Assembly: GCF_009852415.1 (NCBI RefSeq)
Contig: NZ_WOXS01000002.1
Coordinates: forward strand, 5,372,001-5,436,000
Length of the DNA stretch: 64,000 nt
Direction of reading: 5' to 3'
DNA from: Streptomyces sp. Tu 3180
GTDB lineage: Bacteria > Actinomycetota > Actinomycetes > Streptomycetales > Streptomycetaceae
Below are positions 28,185 through 36,282 of this stretch, piece after piece. The notes under the pieces were generated by a model, which had not been told where the DNA came from, searched no databases, and worked only from the letters and a program-made list of their open reading frames with translations. Within the stretch, counting starts at the first letter, position 1; the number at the start of each line of letters is the position of its first letter. The position numbers were made by a program, and so were the translations under genes.

Positions 28185-28226
28185 GCCGACGGGGCCCGGG
28201 GGAGTGAACCCCCGGGCCCCGTCGGC
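28185..28226. terminator. Bidirectional terminator after dapC
   Basis: Perfect 18-bp stem (GCCGACGGGGCCCGGGGG and complement) with a 6-nt loop between dapC and the convergent secreted-protein gene. Just before it, the motif GACGCGGACGGGAT is repeated in tandem (28127-28157). Confidence 0.85.
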
Positions 28227-28244
28227 GTGTCGGGCCGGGCCCGA

Positions 28245-28592
28245 TCAGGCGAGCGGCAGGTCCTGGGCCGGCAGGGTCCTGGCCGACGGCACGGCGCCCT
28301 CGGTGAGGGACCCGGTCGGCAGCTCCTTCACCACCGGCGCGGTCCTCTCGGCGGTCCTGTCGACGGTCGGCACCACCTTGTCGGTGCCCCCCGCGGTCTC
28401 GGTGACGTTCCGCGTCACGCCGGTCACGGTGTCGCCGGTCGCCCCGTCCGGGGCGGTCAGCCCGCCGAGGTTCTGGGCGGTCGGCAGCTCGGGGGCCGCG
28501 CCGGCGGAACCGGCCGCACCGACCCCGGCGGCCGCTCCCGCAGCGACGAGCAGCGCGGCACGGGCGATCCGGCGGGTCAGAGGGAGGGACAT
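28245..28592 (-). CDS. Small secreted protein, function unknown
   Basis: 115 residues, start supported by GAAGGAG 6 nt upstream. A signal peptide is evident: RRIARAALLVAAGAAAGVGAAGSAGAA with a likely cleavage after AGA-A. The mature 85 residues are rich in Thr, Val, Pro and Gly with repeated TVTGVTRNVTET-like segments and no cysteine. No domain is recognised. Comparable short secreted proteins are common at this spot in Streptomyces as far as I recall. Confidence 0.7.
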   Translation of the reverse strand: MSLPLTRRIARAALLVAAGAAAGVGAAGSAGAAPELPTAQNLGGLTAPDGATGDTVTGVTRNVTETAGGTDKVVPTVDRTAERTAPVVKELPTGSLTEGAVPSARTLPAQDLPLA

Positions 28593-28925
28593 GGTGCTCC
28601 TTCGGCGGAGAGAACGGTGACGTGTCCGACCGGGCCCGGAACCGGCCGACTGGCCGGTGGTCTCCGGACCCGGACGCAGTGACTACCGTCCGGCGGCCGG
28701 GAAGGTTGCGGCGGGGCGACGTAAAGAGTTGGCAATGCGTCGCATTATCGGCTGCGGCGAAAAGGGGAGGAAAAGGACCTGCCCGCACGGTCCGCCGCGG
28801 GCTGGTGAAAGGGCTGCGGCCCCGTCCCGCCAAGGATTTTCACCGACGCGGGGCGACCGCGCGGAATTCCTCGCGCGGCGTCAGCGGCCCGCCTCGCGCA
28901 CGACGCCTGAGGGTGAGGTCCCGTA
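28593..28925. other. Intergenic stretch with a 13-bp palindrome
   Basis: 333 bp upstream of the small secreted protein gene and downstream of the next - strand gene. Contains the perfect palindrome AATGCG-T-CGCATT at 28734-28746. No gene is supported. The palindrome could be an operator for the secreted protein gene, 140 nt away. Confidence 0.4.
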
Positions 28926-29903
28926 CTACTGTGCGGTCGTGATCCGGACCGCGCCCAGGCCGTCGCCCGCGTCCGCGGAGCCCTTGCCGTCGATCGGCTG
29001 CCACTGGCTGTCGGTGTTCCCGGCGGTCCATTCGCGCCCGCCGTACGACACCTGCTTTATGTGCAGCTCGGAGGCGTTGGCCACGGCCCAGTGCGCCAGC
29101 TGCCAGCCGCGGGCCTCGACGTCCCGCGAGGCGCCGTCGGGCCCGGCGGTGACCGGCAGCGTCACGGTGCTGCCGTCGCCGGGGACGGACCGGTCGTCCG
29201 GAGCGGGCGGGGGCGTCGCCGCCGCGCCCACCTCCGCGCCGGCCGGCTCCAGCACGTCCCGCCCGAAGTCCCGCACCAGCGCGGCGCGCACCGCGTCCGT
29301 GCCCGCCGCACGCGTCGCGGCCGGACGGCCGTCGCAGGTCAGCGTGGCCGCCGAGCGCCCGGTGAGGGCGGCGGCCAGCAGCGTGGCGTCCGGCTCGTGC
29401 TTGGCGTACGCCTGCGGGAAGCCGCTGCGCTGCACCCGCTGCGCGGCGACGGTGAGCGGCAGCCGGGTGTAGCCCGGCACCTCCACCAGGTGCTCGTAGA
29501 ACTTCTCCGCCGCGTACGCCGGGTCCATGATCTCCTTCGGCGTGCCCCAGCCCTGCGAGGGCCGCTGCTGGAACAGGCCCAGCGAGTCGCGGTCGCCGTA
29601 GTCGATGTTGCGCAGCGCGGACTCCTGCAGCGCGGTCGCCAGGGCGATCGTCACGGCCCGCTCGGGCAGGTCGCGCGCGGTGCCCACGGCGGCGATCGTC
29701 GCCGCGTTCACCGCCTGCTCGGGAGTGAACGCGTACGTCGCCCCGTCGCCCTTGCCGGACACGACCTTGCAGCCCGGCGCGCCCGTGCCCCCGGTGACGT
29801 ACTGCACCACGAGGTACCCGGCGACCGCGCACAGCACCACGAGGGCCGCCCCGGAGCGGAGGAGGCGGCCGCGACGCTTGGAAGGGAGGGACGGCTCTGG
29901 CAC
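28926..29903 (-). CDS. Membrane-anchored lysozyme-like / transglycosylase-fold protein
   Basis: 325 residues. An N-terminal basic segment (SLPSKRRGRLLRSG) and one membrane helix (AALVVLCAVAGYLVVQYV) anchor an outer domain. Residues 55-180 look like a lysozyme-like fold: TPEQAVNAATIAAVGTARDLPERAVTIALATALQESALRNIDYGDRDSLGLFQQRPSQGWG, with the likely catalytic glutamate in LQESAL (written here only as features). Databases often label such proteins heavy metal transporter, which the sequence does not support. Probable peptidoglycan-acting protein, unproven. It is divergent from dapE, with 83 bp between starts. Confidence 0.7.
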   Translation of the reverse strand: MPEPSLPSKRRGRLLRSGAALVVLCAVAGYLVVQYVTGGTGAPGCKVVSGKGDGATYAFTPEQAVNAATIAAVGTARDLPERAVTIALATALQESALRNIDYGDRDSLGLFQQRPSQGWGTPKEIMDPAYAAEKFYEHLVEVPGYTRLPLTVAAQRVQRSGFPQAYAKHEPDATLLAAALTGRSAATLTCDGRPAATRAAGTDAVRAALVRDFGRDVLEPAGAEVGAAATPPPAPDDRSVPGDGSTVTLPVTAGPDGASRDVEARGWQLAHWAVANASELHIKQVSYGGREWTAGNTDSQWQPIDGKGSADAGDGLGAVRITTAQ

Positions 29904-29986
29904 GCGTACAAGGTACTGGAGAGTACGCAGACGTGTGAGCCGGGTGCGGACAGTGGTCCCGGCCCCGGGGCGTTAGGGTCGACGGC

Positions 29987-31066
29987 ATGGCCGACACCCC
30001 GCTTGACCTCACGCTGGACGCCGCGCGCCTGACCGCGCAGCTCGTCGACTTCCCCTCCGAGAGCGGCACCGAGAAGCCGCTCGCGGACGCGATCGAGGGA
30101 GCGCTGCGCGCGCTGCCGCACCTCACGGTCGACCGGTACGGCAACAACGTCGTGGCCCGCACGCGCCTGGGGCGCCCGGAGCGGGTGATCCTCGCCGGCC
30201 ACATCGACACGGTCCCGATCGCGGACAACGTCCCCTCCCGGCTCGACGAGGACGGCACGCTGTGGGGCTGCGGCACCTGCGACATGAAGGCCGGCGTGGC
30301 CGTCCAGCTGCGCATCGCCGCCACGGTCCCCGCCCCCAACCGCGACCTGACCTTCGTCTTCTACGACAACGAGGAGGTCGCCGCGGACCTCAACGGCCTG
30401 AAGCACGTGGCCGAGGCCCACCCCGAATGGCTGGAGGGCGACTTCGCGGTGCTGCTGGAACCCTCCGACGGCCAGGTGGAGGGCGGCTGCCAGGGCACGC
30501 TGCGGGTCCTGCTGAGGACCACCGGCGAGCGCGCCCACTCCGCGCGCGGCTGGATGGGCTCCAACGCGATCCACGCCGCCGCCCCGATCCTCGCCCGCCT
30601 GGCCGCCTACGAACCGCGCCGCCCCGTGATCGACGGCCTGGAGTACCGGGAGGGCCTGAACGCGGTCGGCATCTCCGGAGGCGTGGCCGGCAACGTCATC
30701 CCCGACGAGTGCGTCGTCACCGTCAACTTCCGCTACGCGCCCGACCGCACCGAGGAGGAGGCCCTGGCCCACGTCCGGGAGGTCTTCGCCGGCTGCGGCG
30801 TGGCGGAGTTCGTCGTCGACGACCACAGCGGCGCGGCACTGCCCGGACTCTCCCACCCGGCCGCGGCGGCCTTCATCGAGGCGGTGGGCGGCACGCCCCA
30901 GCCCAAGTACGGCTGGACCGACGTCTCCCGCTTCTCGGCGCTGGGCGTCCCGGCGGTCAACTACGGTCCCGGCAACCCCCACCTGGCCCACAAGCGGGAC
31001 GAGCGCGTGGACACCGCGAAGATCCTCGCCGGGGAGGAGCGGCTGCGGTCCTGGCTGACGGCGTGA
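29987..31066 (+). CDS. dapE: Succinyl-diaminopimelate desuccinylase (DapE)
   Basis: Zinc M20 hydrolase of 359 residues. It releases L,L-diaminopimelate from its succinyl derivative, one step after DapC. Metal-site motifs: AGHIDTVPI (His near residue 71), CDMKAGVAVQL (bridging Asp), FYDNEEVAADLNG (catalytic Glu pair) and the C-terminal PAVNYGPGNPHLAHKRDERV (last His). The dimerisation domain begins near residue 175. Length and motif spacing fit actinobacterial DapE rather than ArgE. ATG start; a promoter probably lies in the 83-bp divergent region. Confidence 0.92.
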   Translation: MADTPLDLTLDAARLTAQLVDFPSESGTEKPLADAIEGALRALPHLTVDRYGNNVVARTRLGRPERVILAGHIDTVPIADNVPSRLDEDGTLWGCGTCDMKAGVAVQLRIAATVPAPNRDLTFVFYDNEEVAADLNGLKHVAEAHPEWLEGDFAVLLEPSDGQVEGGCQGTLRVLLRTTGERAHSARGWMGSNAIHAAAPILARLAAYEPRRPVIDGLEYREGLNAVGISGGVAGNVIPDECVVTVNFRYAPDRTEEEALAHVREVFAGCGVAEFVVDDHSGAALPGLSHPAAAAFIEAVGGTPQPKYGWTDVSRFSALGVPAVNYGPGNPHLAHKRDERVDTAKILAGEERLRSWLTA

Positions 31067-31185
31067 GGCCGCCGGCGTTCCGGCGCGTTTAGGACGCTGT
31101 CCGGCGGACATGCTGACGTCCCCCGTACGTAACCCGCGTAGATCTACGCTGAGGTGGAACGACCTGCACAACGGAGGGAGCGCAC

Positions 31186-31944
31186 ATGGCTACCGGTAAC
31201 CCCGAGGGGAAGCAGCAGCCGCCGGAGGAGAAGCGCCTGGGGCCGGTCCTCCGCAGGCGGGACCAGGTGCAGGCGAGCACCACCGACCAGCGGCTGCTGG
31301 ACGAGCGCGCTCCGTCCGACTGGGTCCACACCGACCCCTGGCGGGTGCTGCGCATCCAGTCGGAGTTCATCGAGGGCTTCGGCACCCTCGCCGAACTGCC
31401 CGCCGCCATCAGCGTCTTCGGCTCGGCGCGCACGCCGGTGGACTCCGCGGAGTACGAGGCGGGCGTCCGCCTGGGCCGGGGCCTGGTCGAGGCGGGTTTC
31501 GCGGTGATCACCGGCGGCGGCCCCGGGGCCATGGAGGCGGCCAACAAGGGCGCGTGCGAGGCGAAGGGCGTGTCGGTCGGCCTGGGCATCGAACTGCCCT
31601 TCGAGCAGGGGCTCAACCCCTACGTCGACATCGGCCTGAACTTCCGTTACTTCTTCGTCCGCAAGATGATGTTCGTCAAGTACGCCCAGGGCTTCGTGGT
31701 CCTGCCCGGCGGCCTCGGCACCCTCGACGAGCTCTTCGAGGCGCTGACCCTCGTCCAGACCCAGAAGGTCACCCGCTTCCCCATCGTCCTGTTCGGCACG
31801 GACTACTGGGGCGGGCTGGTCGACTGGCTCCGCCACACGGTCATCGCCCAGGGCAAGGCGGCGGAGAAGGACCTGCTGCTGTTCCACGTCACGGACGACG
31901 TGGACGAGGCGGTGGCGCTGGTGTCGAAGGAAGCGGGCCGCTAG
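31186..31944 (+). CDS. LOG-family Rossmann protein (TIGR00730)
   Basis: 252 residues from an ATG preceded by GGAGGGAG. The LOG / lysine decarboxylase-like signature is complete: GGGPGAMEAANKGA near residue 107 and PGGLGTLDELFE near 179. Characterised members cleave cytokinin or purine riboside 5'-monophosphates; bacterial members of the TIGR00730 group may act on nucleoside monophosphates generally. It is not a lysine decarboxylase despite common annotation. Located between dapE and the convergent folP-like gene, as Rv1205 is close to dapE and folP2 in M. tuberculosis. Confidence 0.88.
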   Translation: MATGNPEGKQQPPEEKRLGPVLRRRDQVQASTTDQRLLDERAPSDWVHTDPWRVLRIQSEFIEGFGTLAELPAAISVFGSARTPVDSAEYEAGVRLGRGLVEAGFAVITGGGPGAMEAANKGACEAKGVSVGLGIELPFEQGLNPYVDIGLNFRYFFVRKMMFVKYAQGFVVLPGGLGTLDELFEALTLVQTQKVTRFPIVLFGTDYWGGLVDWLRHTVIAQGKAAEKDLLLFHVTDDVDEAVALVSKEAGR

Positions 31945-31951
31945 AGGCGTT

Positions 31952-31966
31952 CCCCGCGCGGCGGGG
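31952..31966. terminator. Short hairpin between convergent genes
   Basis: CCCCGC-GCG-GCGGGG, a 6-bp stem in the 27-bp gap between the LOG-family gene and the convergent folP-like gene. It is weak but well placed. Confidence 0.4.
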
Positions 31967-31971
31967 CGGGC

Positions 31972-32832
31972 CTACGCCAGCCCCCTGCGCGCGACCGCCG
32001 GCGGACGGTGCCCCGCGATCGACGCCACCATGTCCAGCACCTGCCGCGTCTCCGCCACCTCGTGCACCCGGTACACCTGCGCCCCCAGCCACGCCGACAC
32101 GGCCGTCGTGGCCAAGGTGCCCAGCACCCGCTCCTTCACCGGCTTGTCCAGCGTCTCCCCGACGAAGTCCTTGTTGGACAGCGACACCAGCACCGGCCAC
32201 CCGGTGGCGACCATCTCGTCCAGCCGCCGCGTCGCCTCCAGGCTGTGCCGCGTGTTCTTCCCGAAGTCGTGCCCGGGGTCGATCAGCACCGACTCCCTCG
32301 GCACCCCCAGGGCCACCGCCCGCTCCGCCAGTCCCACGGTCACGTCGAGGATGTCGGCCATGACGTCCCCGTACGCCACCCGGTGCGGCCGGGTCCGCGG
32401 CTCGGCGCCGCCCGCGTGGGTGCACACCAGCCCGGCGCCGTACCGCGCGGCGACCTCCGCGAGCAGCGGATCGACCCCGCCCCAGGCGTCGTTCAGCAGG
32501 TCCGCCCCCGCCTCGCACACGGCCTCGCCGACCTCGTGCCGCCAGGTGTCCACGCTGATCACGACGTCCGGGAACCGCCGCCGGACCTCCGCGACGAAGC
32601 CGACGGTCCGCCGCGCCTCCTCCTCGGCCGTGACCTCCTCGCCCGGCCCGGCCTTCACCCCGCCGATGTCGATGATCGCGGCGCCCTCCGCCACGGCCTG
32701 CTCCACGCGCGCGAGGGCGGGCTCGTCGCGGAACGTCGCGCCCTGGTCGTAGAAGGAGTCCGGGGTCCGGTTCACGATCGCCATGATCACCGGCTCGTGC
32801 GGCTCGAATTCCCGCCTGCCCAGCCTGAGCAT
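31972..32832 (-). CDS. folP: Dihydropteroate synthase homologue, FolP2 type
   Basis: 286-residue TIM-barrel protein of the pterin-binding family. It has IVNRTPDSFYDQGATF in place of the usual NVTPDSFSDGG, DIGGVKAGPGEEV where true synthases have GGESTRPGA, SVDTWRHEVGEA, LLNDAWGG and LIDPGHDFGKN. Loss of the STRPG loop, which binds p-aminobenzoate and sulfonamides, is characteristic of FolP2 paralogues; the mycobacterial FolP2 is reported not to be a functional dihydropteroate synthase. The fold is certain, catalysis is doubtful. It is divergent from the DivIVA-like gene with about 140 bp between starts. Confidence 0.85.
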   Translation of the reverse strand: MLRLGRREFEPHEPVIMAIVNRTPDSFYDQGATFRDEPALARVEQAVAEGAAIIDIGGVKAGPGEEVTAEEEARRTVGFVAEVRRRFPDVVISVDTWRHEVGEAVCEAGADLLNDAWGGVDPLLAEVAARYGAGLVCTHAGGAEPRTRPHRVAYGDVMADILDVTVGLAERAVALGVPRESVLIDPGHDFGKNTRHSLEATRRLDEMVATGWPVLVSLSNKDFVGETLDKPVKERVLGTLATTAVSAWLGAQVYRVHEVAETRQVLDMVASIAGHRPPAVARRGLA

Positions 32833-32970
32833 CCCCTGTGACCTCTCCTCGTGCGCCGAACCGTCTTCCGGCCGCCTGTGACCGCCTGGCGACCCTAACT
32901 GTCAGACTCGCATGGCACGATCGGAGCCACACATCCGACTCCGACTCATCCGACCATGGGGGCCCCAGCG

Positions 32971-33330
32971 ATGGTGATGTTCTTGTTCCTGGTCGTCGCG
33001 CTCGCCGTCGTGGTCACCGCGGTGACCCTCGCGGTGGTGGGCGGCGGCGAGAACGGCCCGCTGCCCGAGGCGCCGCCCGAACGGCTCCTGGACCCCCTGC
33101 CGCCGGACCGCCCGGTCGACCGCGCGGACGTGGACGGCCTGCGCTTCCCGCTCACCGTGCGCGGCTACCGGATGGCGGACGTGGACGACGCCCTCGGCCG
33201 GCTCGGCGCCGAGCTCGCCGAGCGCGACGCCCGCATCGCCGACCTGGAGGCCGCGCTGGCCGGCGCCCGTGCCGCCGCCCACGTCTCCATGGACAAGACC
33301 GCCCCGCGCGAGGAGGGTGAGCAGCTGTGA
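32971..33330 (+). CDS. DivIVA-domain-like membrane protein
   Basis: 119 residues from ATG 32971; an in-frame ATG at 32956 is equally possible. One membrane helix at the N-terminus (MFLFLVVALAVVVTAVTLAVV) precedes a Pro-rich linker and the short DivIVA-type segment FPLTVRGYRMADVDDALGRLGAELAERDARI, in which GYR and VD are the family's lipid- and coil-forming core. A coiled coil follows. It resembles Rv1209, which sits beside tagA in M. tuberculosis. Its GTGA overlap with tag indicates coupling. Possible polar-growth or envelope role, inferred. Confidence 0.75.
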   Translation: MVMFLFLVVALAVVVTAVTLAVVGGGENGPLPEAPPERLLDPLPPDRPVDRADVDGLRFPLTVRGYRMADVDDALGRLGAELAERDARIADLEAALAGARAAAHVSMDKTAPREEGEQL

Positions 33331-33911
33331 GCGACGGTGCCGCGCTCGTCGGCCCGGACGGCGCCCCGCGCTGCCCCTGGGCCCTGTCCGCCCCGGACTA
33401 CGTCACGTACCACGACGAGGAGTGGGGCCGCCCGGTCCACGGCGACGACGCCCTCTTCGAACGCCTCAGCCTGGAGGCGTTCCAGTCCGGCCTCTCCTGG
33501 ATCACCATCCTGCGCCGTCGCCCCGGCTTCCGCGCCGCCTTCGCCGACTTCAAGATCGCCACGGTCGCGGAGTTCACCGACGAGGACCGCGAGCGCCTGC
33601 TGGCCGACACGGGCATCATCCGCAATCGCGCCAAGATCGACGCGACCCTCGCCAACGCGCGCGAGCTGGCCGCGTGGGCGCCCGGCGACCTCGACGCCCT
33701 GATCTGGTCGCACGCCCCCGACCCGGCGGGCCGCCCGGCTCCGAAGACCCTGGCCGACGTCCCCGCGGTGACCCCGGAGTCGACGGCCCTGTCCAAGGCC
33801 CTGAAGAAGCGCGGCCTGCGCTTCGTCGGCCCGACCACGGCGTACGCCCTGATGCAGGCCTGCGGGCTGGTCGACGACCACCTGGAGGACTGCGTGGCCA
33901 GGCGGCGCTGA
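33327..33911 (+). CDS. tag: 3-methyladenine DNA glycosylase I (Tag)
   Basis: Base-excision repair enzyme, 194 residues, excising 3-methyladenine. Diagnostic Tag sequence: CPWALSAPDYVTYHDEEWG at the start (Cys and His of the zinc snap), LFERLSLEAFQSGLSWITIL (catalytic pocket with the conserved Glu and Trp), GIIRNRAKIDATLANA, and the terminal FVGPTTAYALMQACGLVDDH with the second zinc-binding pair (Cys and His). GTG start overlaps the stop of the DivIVA-like gene. Confidence 0.92.
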   Translation: MSDGAALVGPDGAPRCPWALSAPDYVTYHDEEWGRPVHGDDALFERLSLEAFQSGLSWITILRRRPGFRAAFADFKIATVAEFTDEDRERLLADTGIIRNRAKIDATLANARELAAWAPGDLDALIWSHAPDPAGRPAPKTLADVPAVTPESTALSKALKKRGLRFVGPTTAYALMQACGLVDDHLEDCVARRR

Positions 33912-33938
33912 GCCGCCCGGCGCCGCGCGCGTCCCGGC

Positions 33939-34742
33939 TCAGCGGCCCAGGTACTTCGGCTTCTCCTTGTTCACGAACGCCCGCACCGCGATCGCGTGGT
34001 CCTCGGAGGAGCCCGCCCGGGTCTGGAGCTCGTCCTCCTTCTCCAGGGTCTCCTCCAGGGAGTGGCTCAGCCCGTACGCCACGGACTCCTTCAGCGCCGC
34101 GTACGCCACCGTCGGGCCCTCGGCCAGGGCCCGCGCCGTCTTCTCCGCCTCCGCGCGCAGCTCCGCCGCCGGGACCAGCCGGTTCGCGATGCCCAGCTCG
34201 TACGCCTCCCGGGCCGGGATGCTGCGCGGGAAGAGCAGCAGGTCGGTGGCGCGCCCGGGGCCGATCACGCGCGGCAGCGTCCACGAGACGCCGGAGTCCG
34301 CGGTCAGCGCGACCCCGGCGAACGAGGTGGTGAAGGACGCCGTGTCCGCGACGATCCGGTAGTCCGCCGCCAGCGCGAAGCCGAAGCCGGCGCCCGCCGC
34401 GACGCCGTTCACCGCCGCCACCACCGGCTTCGCGGCCCCGGCGATCGCCTTCACGATCGGGTTGTAGTGCTCGCGCACCGTGCTCATGGTCTGCCCCGAA
34501 CCGCTCTCCCGGTCGGCGGCCAGCAGCCCGATGTGCTCCTTGAGGTCCTGCCCGACGCAGAACGCCCGGTCGCCGGCCGCGGTCAGCAGCACGGCCCGCA
34601 CGGCGTCGTCGTCCGCGGCGGAACGGACCGCGTCGCGGAGGGCGGCCTTCGTCGCGACGTCCAGCGCGTTCATCGCCTCCGGGCGGTTCAGCGTGATCGT
34701 CGCGAGTCCGTCGCTCACCTCGTAGAGCACGGTGTCGGCCAT
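33939..34742 (-). CDS. Enoyl-CoA hydratase/isomerase family protein
   Basis: 267-residue crotonase-fold protein, start at 34742 set by GGAGGGG 7 nt upstream. Oxyanion-hole segments: DRAFCVGQDLKEHIGLL near residue 60 and NGVAAGAGFGFALAADYRI near 108. Of the two hydratase glutamates, one position appears as Ala/Thr (VALTADSGVSWTLPRVIG), and GVSWTL instead of PxxG-glutamate is like PaaG-type isomerases. The aspartate in ADSG fits 1,2-epoxyphenylacetyl-CoA or enoyl-CoA isomerase chemistry. No acyl-CoA genes adjoin it, so the pathway is unclear. Convergent with tag. Confidence 0.8.
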   Translation of the reverse strand: MADTVLYEVSDGLATITLNRPEAMNALDVATKAALRDAVRSAADDDAVRAVLLTAAGDRAFCVGQDLKEHIGLLAADRESGSGQTMSTVREHYNPIVKAIAGAAKPVVAAVNGVAAGAGFGFALAADYRIVADTASFTTSFAGVALTADSGVSWTLPRVIGPGRATDLLLFPRSIPAREAYELGIANRLVPAAELRAEAEKTARALAEGPTVAYAALKESVAYGLSHSLEETLEKEDELQTRAGSSEDHAIAVRAFVNKEKPKYLGR

Positions 34743-35122
34743 GGCGTTTCCCCTCCGTGTGGCGGAATCGGGACGTACCGGCGAGTACGTCCCCGTCTGC
34801 AGGACAGCATGACGGAGATCACCGGCGGTGGCGTGCGGGCGGCATGTGACCTGCGTCAAAGAATTCCCGTCCGTTTTCGTTCGGTGAAACTCCGTGCGGT
34901 GGCGCAGTATCGCAACCACATCGCCGAATTGGGTGGTTTTGCTCGCGTGCGTTGCCCAAGCGATGCCGACTGATGTTGGTCATCGGGTCCTGAGATGCGG
35001 GATAATGGCCTGGAAGCAATGTGTTCGATGCCGGTGGCGTGTGTCCTGCTCCCAGGACCGCAGGTGCCCTTCGTGGCCCGTCGGCTAGACGGTTGAGCTG
35101 GGTTTCAGGAAGGGGAACGAGC
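34743..35122. other. Divergent control region upstream of DUF3117 gene
   Basis: 380 bp between the divergent enoyl-CoA hydratase and DUF3117 genes, with lower GC than its surroundings (AAAGAATTCCCGTCCGTTTT near 34860). GGGATAATGG at about 35002 contains a good -10 hexamer (GATAAT) with TTGGTC 19 nt before it. GTCCTGCTCCCAGGAC at about 35042-35057 can form a small hairpin in the leader. No gene is supported. Confidence 0.45.
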
Positions 35123-35290
35123 ATGGCGGCCATGAAGCCGCGGACGGGTGATGGCCCGCTCGAGGTGACCAAGGAGGGGCGGGGCATCGTCATGCGCGTT
35201 CCGCTCGAAGGCGGCGGTCGGCTCGTCGTCGAGCTGACCCCGGACGAGGCCGACGCGCTCGGCGACGCCCTCAAGAAGGTCGTCGGCTGA
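35123..35290 (+). CDS. DUF3117 protein, 55 residues
   Basis: Very short conserved actinobacterial protein. ATG 35123 with AGGAAGGGGAACG upstream; a second ATG lies three codons on. The sequence MAAMKPRTGDGPLEVTKEGR followed by MRVPLEGGGRLVVELTPDEA is the whole of the DUF3117 family (M. tuberculosis Rv1211). Function unknown; the strong conservation suggests a core role. A bidirectional terminator follows. Confidence 0.88.
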   Translation: MAAMKPRTGDGPLEVTKEGRGIVMRVPLEGGGRLVVELTPDEADALGDALKKVVG

Positions 35291-35312
35291 CGCGCAAGCG
35301 ACCATACCCTTT

Positions 35313-35350
35313 CAGCCGCCCCGGTGCCGCACTCGGTGCCGGGGCGGCTG
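35313..35350. terminator. Bidirectional terminator after DUF3117
   Basis: CAGCCGCCCCGG and its complement form a 12-bp stem around a 14-nt loop. Flanking GCAAGC/GCTTGC can extend the pairing. Placed between DUF3117 and the convergent O-methyltransferase gene. Confidence 0.8.
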
Positions 35351-35420
35351 CTTGCGCGGGCGGGGCGCCGGTCCGTCCCCGCCGCTGCCGCCCCGCCGCC
35401 GCGCACCGTCTCCCACCCGG

Positions 35421-36053
35421 CTACCGCTTCACCGCGCAGAGGAGCCCGTCCCCCACGGGCAGCAGCGACGACACCAGCTCCTGGCTCTCGCGCACGGCCC
35501 GCACCAGTTCCCGCAGCCGCAGCACCTCCGTCGGCTGCGGCCCGGAGTCCACCGTGCGCCCGTTCGCGAAGATGCCCTCGAAGGCGACCAGGCCCCCGGG
35601 ACGCAGCAGGCGCAACGATTCAGCGAGATAGTCCTGGTACTCCAGCCGGTCGCCGTCGCAGAAGACCAGGTCGTAGCCGGCGTCCGCGAGCCGGGGCAGG
35701 ACGTCCAGGGCGCGGCCCGGGATGAAGCGGGCCCGGTTGCCGGCGAAACCGGCGGCGCGGAAGGCCTGCCGGGCGGACTGCTGGTGCTCCGGCTCCTGGT
35801 CGACCGTGGTCAGCACCCCGTCCGGCCGCATCCCGTGCAGCAGGTGGATCCCGGAGACGCCGCAGCCGGTGCCGATCTCCGCGACCGCCTTGGCGTCCAC
35901 GCTGGCGGCGAGCAACCGCAGGGCCGCGCCCGTGCCGGGCGACACCGAGCGCAGCCCCGCCTCGCGGGCCCGGTCCCGGGCCCAGAGCAGCGCTTCGTCC
36001 TCGGCGACATAGGCGTCGGCGAACGCCCAGCTCGTCTGCCGGTTGGCGGTAAT
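35421..36053 (-). CDS. SAM-dependent O-methyltransferase (probable ATT start)
   Basis: Class I methyltransferase of 210 residues, similar in type to the Rv1220c/O-methyltransferase 3 family. SAM site VAEIGTGCGVSGIHLL, then TTVDQEPEH and YDLVFCDGDRLEYQDYL. The shortest conventional start (GTG 35945) would drop the helix TANRQTSWAFADAYVAEDEA, which belongs to the family and is in the same frame with no stop. No ATG, GTG, TTG or CTG precedes it. An ATT at 36053 has AGGAG six bases upstream and is the best start visible. The nearby ATG at 36072 is in another frame and would need a one-base deletion. Confidence 0.75.
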   Translation of the reverse strand: MTANRQTSWAFADAYVAEDEALLWARDRAREAGLRSVSPGTGAALRLLAASVDAKAVAEIGTGCGVSGIHLLHGMRPDGVLTTVDQEPEHQQSARQAFRAAGFAGNRARFIPGRALDVLPRLADAGYDLVFCDGDRLEYQDYLAESLRLLRPGGLVAFEGIFANGRTVDSGPQPTEVLRLRELVRAVRESQELVSSLLPVGDGLLCAVKR

Positions 36054-36106
36054 GACCCTCTCCTGTCCCCATGGTTGCCTGCTGCGTGACTGTATCCGCT
36101 GGCGCC

Positions 36107-36133
36107 GGGAACCCGCAGATGGGACCGGTCGTT
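36107..36133 (+). promoter_or_regulatory. ECF-type promoter of the sigma factor gene
   Basis: GGGAACC (36107-36113) and CGTT (36130-36133) are separated so that GGAAC and CGTT have a 17-base spacer. This is the -35/-10 pair used by SigE/SigH-class ECF sigma factors of actinobacteria. It lies about 150 bp upstream of the sigma gene on the same strand, so autoregulation is the natural reading. Confidence 0.7.
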
Positions 36134-36282
36134 TAAAGGGGTGACCGAGTGGCGTGCGCCGTGACGGGGGGTGGGCGGTGGACGAGGACGCCGAGCAAGT
36201 GCTGACGCAGTCGTACGACCCGTGGCAGCCCAGATCAAATTCTCGTAAAACCGCTTATCCGGAGCTAACGGGCGAGGTGGCT

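Noticed and set aside
35421..35945. Shorter methyltransferase starting at GTG 35945
   Set aside because: It would drop a conserved helix that is open in the same frame; a start at ATT 36053 fits better.
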